A DNA stretch of 64,000 nt from Pichia kudriavzevii (Eukaryota > Ascomycota > Pichiomycetes > Pichiales > Pichiaceae). Below are positions 57,575 through 64,000 of this stretch, piece by piece. Each line of letters starts with the position of its first letter. The stretch's first letter is position 1. The translations under genes and the position numbers were made by a program. The DNA lies in the NCBI RefSeq assembly GCF_003054445.1, contig NC_042506.1, positions 2,673,501-2,737,500 of the forward strand. Direction: 5' to 3'. The notes below the pieces were generated by a model. The model saw only the letters and a program-made list of their open reading frames with translations. It had not been told where the DNA came from and did no database searches.

Positions 57575-60214
57575 ATGAATGTCATTAAAAGAGACGGTCG
57601 TAGAGTTCCTGTCCAATTCGACAAGATCTCCTCGAGATTAGAGAAATTGGCATATGGTTTAGACTCAAGACACGTGCATCCTTCTGCAATTACTCAGAAG
57701 ATTATTTCTGGTGTTTATGATGGTGTTACAACTGTCGAATTAGATAATTTAGCTGCTGAAACTGCTGCTTATATGACAACTATCCATCCAGATTATGCGG
57801 TATTGGCTGCTAGAGTTGCAATTTCAAACTTACAAAAGCAAACAACTAAGAAATTCTCTGAAGTTGTTAATCAACTATATACTTATATTGATCCTAAAAA
57901 TGGTAAACCTGCTCCAATGATTTCAAAGGAGACTTGGGAAATTGTCCAAAAAAATGCGAATATATTAGATGATGCAATTCATTATGATAGAGACTTCAAT
58001 TATAACTATTTTGGTTTCAAAACATTAGAAAGGAGTTATCTTTTAAGAATAAATGGTAAGATTGCCGAAAGGCCCCAACATTTAATAATGAGAGTTGCCG
58101 TTGGTATTCATGGTGATGATATTGATTCTGTTATTGAAACTTATAATTTGATGTCAAAGAGGTATTTCACACATGCTTCTCCAACTCTTTTCAATTCGGG
58201 TACTCCAAGAAATCAAATGTCTTCATGTTTCTTAGTTGCAATGAAGGACGATTCCATTGAAGGTATCTATGATACTTTGAAAGAATGTGCTTTGATTTCC
58301 AAAACTGCTGGTGGTATTGGGTTACATATACATAATATTAGATCAACTGGTTCTTATATTGCCGGTACTAATGGTACATCCAATGGGATTATTCCAATGA
58401 TTAGGGTCTTTAATAACACTGCAAGGTATGTTGACCAAGGTGGTAATAAAAGACCTGGTGCGTTTGCACTATATATTGAGCCTTGGCATTCAGATATTCT
58501 TGATTTTATTGATATCAGGAAAAACCACGGTAAAGAAGAAATTAGAGCAAGAGATTTATTCCCTGCTTTATGGATTCCTGATTTATTTATGGAAAGAGTT
58601 GAGAAAAATGAAGATTGGACTTTCTTCTCCCCTAGTGAAGCACCTGGTTTGAGTGATGTATATGGTGATGAATTCAAAGAATTATATACCAAATATGAAA
58701 GAGAAGGTAGAGGCAGGAGAACAATTAAAGCACAAAAGTTATGGTATTCGATCTTAGAAGCTCAAACTGAAACTGGTACACCTTTCATGTTATATAAGGA
58801 TGCATGTAACAAGAAATCTAATCAACAAAATTTGGGTGTTATCAAATCTTCCAATTTATGCTGTGAAATTGTTGAATATTCATCACCTGAGGAAACAGCA
58901 GTTTGTAATTTAGCTAGTGTTGCATTGCCTGCATTTGTTGAAAGTGATGACAAGAACTGTTGGTATAACTTTGAGAAGTTACATGAAATTACAAAGGTTG
59001 TGACTAAAAACTTGAATAAAATCATCGATAGAAACTACTATCCTGTTGAAACTGCAAGGAGATCAAATATGAGAAACAGACCAATTGCTGTTGGTGTCCA
59101 AGGTTTGGCAGATGCCTTCATGATGTTGAGATTACCATTTGATTCGCCAGAAGCAAAGGAACTGAATATTCAAATTTTTGAAACCATTTATCATGCTGCT
59201 TTGGAGGCAAGTGTTGAATTATCTATTAGGGATGGACCATATGAGACTTTTGAAGGATCTCCTGCATCCCAAGGTCTCCTACAGTTTGATCTTTGGGGTA
59301 AGAAGCCAACCAACTTATATGACTGGGATTCATTAAAGGAGAAAATCAAGGCCAATGGTTTGAGAAATTCATTGCTTGTTGCACCAATGCCGACTGCTTC
59401 AACATCTCAAATTCTAGGTTACAACGAATGCTTTGAACCTTACACTTCCAATATTTACTCTAGAAGAGTTTTAGCCGGTGAATTCCAGATTGTCAACCCT
59501 TATATGTTGAGAGATTTGGTTGAAATGGGACTCTGGAATGATTCTATGAAAAACCATATCATCTCAGATAATGGTTCGATTCAGAACTTACCGAATATTC
59601 CTCAAGAGATCAAGGACTTATATAAGACTGTCTGGGAGATCTCGCAAAAGACAATTATCGATATGGCTGCTGATAGAGGTGCATACGTGGATCAGTCACA
59701 ATCTATGAACATCCATTTGAAAAATCCAACAATGGGTAAATTAACGTCCATGCATTTCTATGGTTGGAAGAAGGGGCTCAAGACAGGTATGTATTACCTT
59801 AGAACCCAGGCTGCTGCTGCGGCAATTCAATTCACAGTTGACTTTAACTCTGCAAGTGAAGCGGGATCTACAACTGCAGTTTTGGATAAGATTAAGATTA
59901 AGAAGTATTTACCAAGAAACTCAGGTAAGGTGGAAGATGTTGAGGTTGCAATTCCACAGAAAACTGCTGGACTTAGTGAAACTTTTGAGAAATTGAAAGT
60001 TGATGAAAATGTTCCGTACATTCCAGAACAACCTGTAGAGGAGGCGCAAGAACCAGAGAAGGAAGTGAAGAAGGTGATAGTTGAGCCTGTTGTAAGTGTG
60101 CCAGCAGCACCAGCGAGTGGCGAAACTAATGAAGAAGATGTCGATATTTTCAACTCTAAAGTGATTGCATGTGCAATCGACAATCCAGAAGCATGTACCA
60201 TGTGTTCTGGTTGA
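57575..60214 (+). CDS. RNR1: Ribonucleotide reductase large subunit
   Basis: 879 residues (888 in S. cerevisiae). Class Ia reductase that makes dNDPs with the Rnr2/Rnr4 radical subunits. The ATP cone ([18 protein letters not shown]) opens the protein. NQMSSCFLV holds the first redox Cys near 218, [20 protein letters not shown] the region with the substrate-site Cys and partners, and [20 protein letters not shown] the active-site loop. The C-terminal tail has Pro/Glu-rich linker sequence and the reducing pair CTMCSG. Conserved leucines at two CTG codons support the standard code. Confidence 0.98.
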   Translation: MNVIKRDGRRVPVQFDKISSRLEKLAYGLDSRHVHPSAITQKIISGVYDGVTTVELDNLAAETAAYMTTIHPDYAVLAARVAISNLQKQTTKKFSEVVNQLYTYIDPKNGKPAPMISKETWEIVQKNANILDDAIHYDRDFNYNYFGFKTLERSYLLRINGKIAERPQHLIMRVAVGIHGDDIDSVIETYNLMSKRYFTHASPTLFNSGTPRNQMSSCFLVAMKDDSIEGIYDTLKECALISKTAGGIGLHIHNIRSTGSYIAGTNGTSNGIIPMIRVFNNTARYVDQGGNKRPGAFALYIEPWHSDILDFIDIRKNHGKEEIRARDLFPALWIPDLFMERVEKNEDWTFFSPSEAPGLSDVYGDEFKELYTKYEREGRGRRTIKAQKLWYSILEAQTETGTPFMLYKDACNKKSNQQNLGVIKSSNLCCEIVEYSSPEETAVCNLASVALPAFVESDDKNCWYNFEKLHEITKVVTKNLNKIIDRNYYPVETARRSNMRNRPIAVGVQGLADAFMMLRLPFDSPEAKELNIQIFETIYHAALEASVELSIRDGPYETFEGSPASQGLLQFDLWGKKPTNLYDWDSLKEKIKANGLRNSLLVAPMPTASTSQILGYNECFEPYTSNIYSRRVLAGEFQIVNPYMLRDLVEMGLWNDSMKNHIISDNGSIQNLPNIPQEIKDLYKTVWEISQKTIIDMAADRGAYVDQSQSMNIHLKNPTMGKLTSMHFYGWKKGLKTGMYYLRTQAAAAAIQFTVDFNSASEAGSTTAVLDKIKIKKYLPRNSGKVEDVEVAIPQKTAGLSETFEKLKVDENVPYIPEQPVEEAQEPEKEVKKVIVEPVVSVPAAPASGETNEEDVDIFNSKVIACAIDNPEACTMCSG

Positions 60215-60592
60215 TCCATTTGGTTTTATCCTCTACAATTTTTTTAACGTTTTACTCCAGGGTTTGACCATCCCCTGTATGTGCATTTATAAACTTTTCA
60301 TCTATATCCGTCCCCTGCTCTTAACCGTTTAATTGTGACAAGACTCGCTTTGCTTTTGAAGTTGCATTTTGCAACAGTGCATGCAATTGTCGTGCATTGT
60401 AAAGCTGACCATTTTCGGTAGAAGAAGAATTTCGTATTTCAGTGTATTTTTTTTCCTCGCGACTTTGTTTTCTCTATTTTGAAGTGGGCCAAAAATAGGT
60501 TAATGCGCATTGGATTTGAAATGGAAGGAGTCTACGATGGGAGTGGGAAGATACAGCTGTAAGGGAAAGAAAGAACATCGAACAAGGGTAAA
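60215..60592. other. Intergenic RNR1-CMD1
   Basis: 378 bp. T-run near 60446. No motif or RNA gene was recognised. Confidence 0.4.
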
Positions 60593-61127
60593 ATGGTATG
60601 TACAGATACACAGTTGCCTTCTGGTTGCATCCTGTTGAGAGTGTGTTTATACTAACTAAAAACCAAAAAATACAATATAGTCTGATAAACTAAGTCCTGA
60701 GCAAATCGAAGAGTTTAAGGAAGCATTTGCCATCTTTGATAAAAATGGAGATGGTAAGATCAGTCCTAGTGAATTGGGTACTGTCATGAGAGCACTCGGA
60801 CAGAATCCAACACAACAAGAATTGAATGATTTGGTCAATGAAATCGACTCAAATGGTAACTCCATGATTGAGTTTTCCGAGTTTTTGACCATCATGGCAA
60901 GGCAAATCAAAGAACAAGATGTTGAAGCTGAAATCCTTGAAGCTTTCAAGGTGTTTGATTCTGATGGTGACGGTAAGATTTCACAAACAGAGTTGGTCAG
61001 AGTTTTAACTACAATTGGTGAAAAATTAACGGATGCAGAGGCAAAGCAAATGCTTGAAGCGGCAGACACTGATTCTGACGGCCAAATCGATATTGAGGAA
61101 TTTGCAAGAGTCTTGAAGGGTAAATAA
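60593..61127 (+). CDS. CMD1: Calmodulin, intron directly after the ATG
   Basis: Joined from 60593-60595 (just the ATG) and 60681-61127, 149 residues. The 85-bp intron has donor GTATGT, exact TACTAAC at 60650-60656 and acceptor TAG at 60678-60680; exon 2 begins [20 protein letters not shown]. Four EF hands: [36 protein letters not shown] and [12 protein letters not shown]. All four loops keep acidic residues at 1, 3, 5 and 12 or close substitutes. In S. cerevisiae the fourth loop does not bind calcium; here it looks functional. Calmodulin controls calcineurin, kinases, myosins and the spindle pole body. Confidence 0.97.
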
Positions 61128-61234
61128 AGAATATATATATAATAGTTTAGCTTAGTATATTTATATGTATATATATTTATATGCATGTATGTATTTATAC
61201 ACATAGCCCCAATTTTACCATATTTTCTTTCACA

Positions 61235-62131
61235 TCAGGCAGTGGTGGATGAACTTCCCAGTTTCTCTCCAGGGCCTTTGAAAGGCGGCTGTGTTGTGGC
61301 ATCGACATTACCGTGATGCAGTGGCAACCCCAGAGGAGTGCTGAAATCGGATACTGTGTATCTCGAGGATAACACTTCGTTTTCCCAGGTCCATACAAAA
61401 ATATCCTTGGGAAAAATGGCTTCGATTGCATTATGGAACACGGATAAGGATTCTATCTTGTTCAAGATTTGGAATGGGGGAATAGTCAATAAAGCAATGA
61501 TCTTCTTGAAGATTAGAAATCCTAGAATGATCGATACCAAATGGCCAATAAAGGAGGAGCTTGGGAATAGGAATGCTGAAAGCAGTAGGTACACCAGTGG
61601 GATAAACACTGTTGGAACATTATAGTGGTTGAACAGCACTGTATAAGGGTCATTAATTGACCTATGGCAACAAGAGACTGTTATGAAGGTGAAGACCCAA
61701 CCAGATGAACCAAGGTAAAGATTATCCATGCAATCTGGGGACTTCAATCCCAGATGTACCAGTATAATGGAGATCACAGTGATTGTGATTGCTAGTATTG
61801 CACCCAAGGTGTTGATTACCAAGGCGGTATGCAATGAACCATGAGACACTTCATATTCCGATAGTGGGTAATATAGAGCCATTGAATTGAACAAGACATG
61901 GAAAAACCCGCTATGGATCAATGGGTATGTTGTGAAAGTAGAAGGGTCATAGTGTTGGACAAGTTTATTTGGGGAGAATGCCCAAGATGACAATAAAGAA
62001 GGATTTATCCATGAAAAGAGGTAAGTTAGCCAAAAGAATCCAATAACGCCCGTGGAAATAACAGCTAGAGGTGGTCTTGGTGCATATCTATTAAATACAG
62101 AAACAAAAGTGGCAAGATTAGAGTTGGTCAT
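61235..62131 (-). CDS. RBD2: Golgi rhomboid protease Rbd2
   Basis: 298 residues, about six membrane helices and a hydrophilic tail (262 in S. cerevisiae). The HSGFFHVLFNSMALYYPLSEYE segment holds the His-Asn region of loop 1. The catalytic Ser lies in LGSSGWVF near residue 142 and the His in SFIGHLVSI near 195. Rbd2 is the secretory-pathway rhomboid; in fission yeast it cleaves the SREBP homolog with Cdc48. Its ATG overlaps the stop codon of the gene upstream on the same strand (ATGA, 62128-62131). Confidence 0.88.
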   Translation of the reverse strand: MTNSNLATFVSVFNRYAPRPPLAVISTGVIGFFWLTYLFSWINPSLLSSWAFSPNKLVQHYDPSTFTTYPLIHSGFFHVLFNSMALYYPLSEYEVSHGSLHTALVINTLGAILAITITVISIILVHLGLKSPDCMDNLYLGSSGWVFTFITVSCCHRSINDPYTVLFNHYNVPTVFIPLVYLLLSAFLFPSSSFIGHLVSIILGFLIFKKIIALLTIPPFQILNKIESLSVFHNAIEAIFPKDIFVWTWENEVLSSRYTVSDFSTPLGLPLHHGNVDATTQPPFKGPGEKLGSSSTTA

Positions 62132-62622
62132 GACGATTTCCAGTTTGCAATAGAATTTAGTAGGTCAATGTCAGTGTCGAGGCTTGACCTGGTTAGTGCC
62201 GCTACTTCTCGGAGAGTGTCAGTGTTGTTCTGTTTCACTTGTTGAAGGAACTCCTTCTCTTGTTCCTCCTGGTTCTCCAAGTGGGTCAAAATTTCTTGTG
62301 TTCGCGAAAGTGTTTTTCCTGTTTGTTCCACTATAGAATCCACCACAGTGTAAAGCTTGCTGAGCCTTTGGCGAGCTTCATTACCAGCATTAACCGACAA
62401 CATGGCCTCCTCAATGAGAGAGGAGTGTGTGGGGGGAGAGTGTAGGTGACGTTGGTGATGGCTCCTGGAGTCTGGATAGCCAACAACAGAGTTACTCTCG
62501 ATATGGTGCAGTAACGATTCCACAAAAAGACTCAAATGCGCATCCTCCTTGTCTACTTTTACATGCTGCAAAAGAGCATGTTCGAGCTCATGTAGCATCT
62601 TTTCGGATATATAAGTGCCCAT
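62128..62622 (-). CDS. Uncharacterised helical protein overlapping RBD2
   Basis: 164 residues from the ATG at 62622 (MGTYISEKMLHELEHALLQH); no ATG lies upstream in frame. I do not recognise it. The N-terminal ~45 residues and the C-terminal ~90 (LSKLYTVVDSIVEQTGKTLSRTQ split by turns, then EEQEKEFLQQVKQ) look like coiled coils around a His/Ser-rich linker (residues ~50-70). The C-terminus ends NSIANWKSS. It overlaps the RBD2 start by 4 bp. It could be a subunit of a tethering or kinetochore complex, but that is only a guess from shape. Confidence 0.55.
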   Translation of the reverse strand: MGTYISEKMLHELEHALLQHVKVDKEDAHLSLFVESLLHHIESNSVVGYPDSRSHHQRHLHSPPTHSSLIEEAMLSVNAGNEARQRLSKLYTVVDSIVEQTGKTLSRTQEILTHLENQEEQEKEFLQQVKQNNTDTLREVAALTRSSLDTDIDLLNSIANWKSS

Positions 62623-62980
62623 TATATTTACTTGATGTTTATCAGGACAGAGGTGATGGGACAAGAGGTAGTGAAACGTGTCGAAGTGTCAATGTAACAA
62701 GTGTTGGAATGCTGAACTCAGACAATAAACCAAGCAAAACAAGGCTAAACTCAGCTAAACGAAAAAAATGAGAAAAAGAGAAAAAGAGCCGGTTGGGGGA
62801 GAAACGAGGTGCAATGTCCCGATTGAGTAATTAAATTTGGTGTGAAATCCATGCTTGCATAATGAGGCTGCCTTACATAGAGGAAATACAAGTTGCAGTT
62901 TTAAATTATCGAGCAACTGAAGGAGATAAAGGAACCACACTTGTTGACATCTAGTGACTACATTAATAGAGACAAGTACA
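62623..62980. other. Divergent promoter (unknown gene / VMA11)
   Basis: 358 bp between two starts. No motif or RNA gene was recognised. Confidence 0.4.
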
Positions 62981-63463
62981 ATGATTGAAGACGAGTATGC
63001 TCCTGCCTTTGCACCGTTCCTAGGCTTTGCGGGCTGTACTGCAGCAATGGTGTTTTCATGCCTGGGGGCTGCCATTGGTACTGCCAAATCAGGTATTGGT
63101 ATTTCAGGTATTGGTACGTTCAAGCCAGAGCTCATTATGCGTTCCCTCATCCCCGTGGTCATGTCGGGTATCCTATCCGTGTACGGGCTTGTTGTGGCGG
63201 TGTTGATTGCTGGTGGGTTGGCGCCAGATGGGAAATACACCCTTTTCAATGGGTTTATGCACTTGAGTTGCGGCTTGAGTGTAGGTTTGGCATGTTTAGC
63301 CAGCGGCTATTCTATTGGAATTGTTGGCGATGAAGGTGTCCGTCAGTTCATGCACCAGCCACGTCTATTTGTTGGTATAGTTCTTATTCTCATTTTCGCT
63401 GAAGTTTTGGGATTGTACGGCATGATTATTGGCTTGATTTTAAACACAAAGGCAAACTCTTGA
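62981..63463 (+). CDS. VMA11: V-ATPase proteolipid subunit c' (Vma11)
   Basis: 160 residues from the first ATG at 62981 ([16 protein letters not shown]). Four hydrophobic helices form the c' subunit of the vacuolar ATPase rotor ring. The proton-carrying Glu of helix 4 is in [13 protein letters not shown], near residue 141. [39 protein letters not shown] and [17 protein letters not shown] are closer to Vma11 than to Vma3. It is convergent with RVB2, as in S. cerevisiae. Confidence 0.95.
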   Translation: MIEDEYAPAFAPFLGFAGCTAAMVFSCLGAAIGTAKSGIGISGIGTFKPELIMRSLIPVVMSGILSVYGLVVAVLIAGGLAPDGKYTLFNGFMHLSCGLSVGLACLASGYSIGIVGDEGVRQFMHQPRLFVGIVLILIFAEVLGLYGMIIGLILNTKANS

Positions 63464-63538
63464 TTAGAATTGTATACAGGATTTTATTTTTTATACTTAT
63501 ATTCTAATTATATATAAAAGAAACTAAAGAAGCAAACA

Positions 63539-64000
63539 TTAACTATCGACTTCCATGGCATCCCCCGACACTACCTTACTACCAAACTGGACATTACCAT
63601 CATCGTCAATATAGTTTGATTCGTTCTCCTGTAAGAATGCAACACTCCTTGAAGAGTCGAGGAACAATAAATAACTTCTTTTGATATCCTCAAGTTCAAC
63701 AGTCTCACTTCTTCTCTTCTTGGCAATCAAGTTACTAACGCTGATCAAATTCGATGCGTATCTCAACGAAGTCTCTGAACCGATTTTCGTCAATAATTTC
63801 ATGGCATCGATATTGATTTCAACTTCTTCCTCGTTACACCGGATTTGGAGAATTTTCATAATCTCCTCCTCGTTGTATTTCTCGGTTTTGATGATGATAC
63901 TTCTATCCAACAAATCAAGTGGTAGACCATGAGGCGATTTATAATTGGTACCTCTTGTCTTTGAGATGCCCCTATTTGTTGCCATTATAACAATAGGAGA
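63539..64000 (-). CDS. RVB2: AAA+ ATPase Rvb2 (reptin), C-terminal part
   Basis: The last ~153 codons of RVB2; the frame stays open to the window end (SPIVIMATNRG...), so the N-terminal two thirds lie outside. Rvb2 forms hexamers with Rvb1 in INO80, SWR1 and the R2TP complex. MATNRGISKTRGTNY is the sensor 1 region, SPHGLPLDLLDRSIIIKTEKY the segment with the arginine finger, and LRYASNLISVSNLIA the sensor 2 area. The acidic tail (GDAMEVDS) is typical. The apparent Met at 63985 is internal. Confidence 0.95.
   Translation of the reverse strand, partial: SPIVIMATNRGISKTRGTNYKSPHGLPLDLLDRSIIIKTEKYNEEEIMKILQIRCNEEEVEINIDAMKLLTKIGSETSLRYASNLISVSNLIAKKRRSETVELEDIKRSYLLFLDSSRSVAFLQENESNYIDDDGNVQFGSKVVSGDAMEVDS

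Noticed and set aside
1-64000. Transposons, viral relics, CRISPR arrays, tRNA or rRNA genes
   Set aside because: Both strands were read for reverse transcriptase, integrase or transposase motifs, terminal repeats, and tRNA A/B boxes; none was convincing.

Overview
This is nuclear DNA of a budding yeast (Saccharomycotina), most likely of the Pichiaceae (Pichia/Issatchenkia-like). The genes are compact and mostly intron-free. The five introns found all use GTATGT donors and exact TACTAAC branch points. CTG codons fall where leucine is conserved (e.g. twice in RNR1), which argues against the CUG-Ser clade. Several genes absent from Saccharomyces cerevisiae are present: a complex I assembly factor (NDUFAF2 type), palmitoyl-protein thioesterase, eIF3m and a probable ATG101. 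The species assignment is inference.

Layout. 1-9 kb: the end of an MFS transporter, then YAK1, TIM17, RPB4, a KTR-family mannosyltransferase (probably YUR1), UTP30 and a palmitoyl-protein thioesterase. 9-13.3 kb: a gene-poor stretch holding the decayed remains of the meiotic crossover helicase HFM1/MER3. 13.3-26 kb: an unknown acidic protein, RPL17, a 1.77-kb divergent gap, ATG27, PFD1, MNN11, a TMEM115-like protein, INO4, IBA57, GON7 and eIF3m. 26-36 kb: HIS2, PCP1, a spliced BAR-SH3 protein, a Zn2Cys6 regulator, a CoA-binding protein, an ATG101-like protein and two unknown genes. 36-48 kb: YNK1, eIF2A, spliced ATP3, PGK1, MNN2/MNN5-like, MUS81 and NDUFAF2-like. 48-64 kb: a second KTR-family gene, PSO2, KAP95, RPL26, RNR1, calmodulin, RBD2, an unknown gene, VMA11 and the C-terminal part of RVB2.

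Several neighbour pairs match S. cerevisiae gene order as I remember it: YAK1/TIM17/RPB4/YUR1; RPL17/ATG27/PFD1/MNN11; YOL107W/INO4; KAP95/RPL26; VMA11/RVB2. These support the orthology calls. Themes are Golgi mannosylation (two GT15, one GT34, one GT71), mitochondrial function (TIM17, ATP3, PCP1, IBA57, NDUFAF2), DNA repair and dNTP supply (MUS81, PSO2, RNR1) and autophagy (ATG27, probable ATG101).

The main discoveries are the HFM1/MER3 pseudogene, in which eroded helicase motifs can be read in order across several frames, and a Rap1-like 13-mer at similar distances upstream of both ribosomal protein genes. No tRNA, rRNA, CRISPR array, transposon or viral relic was recognised.
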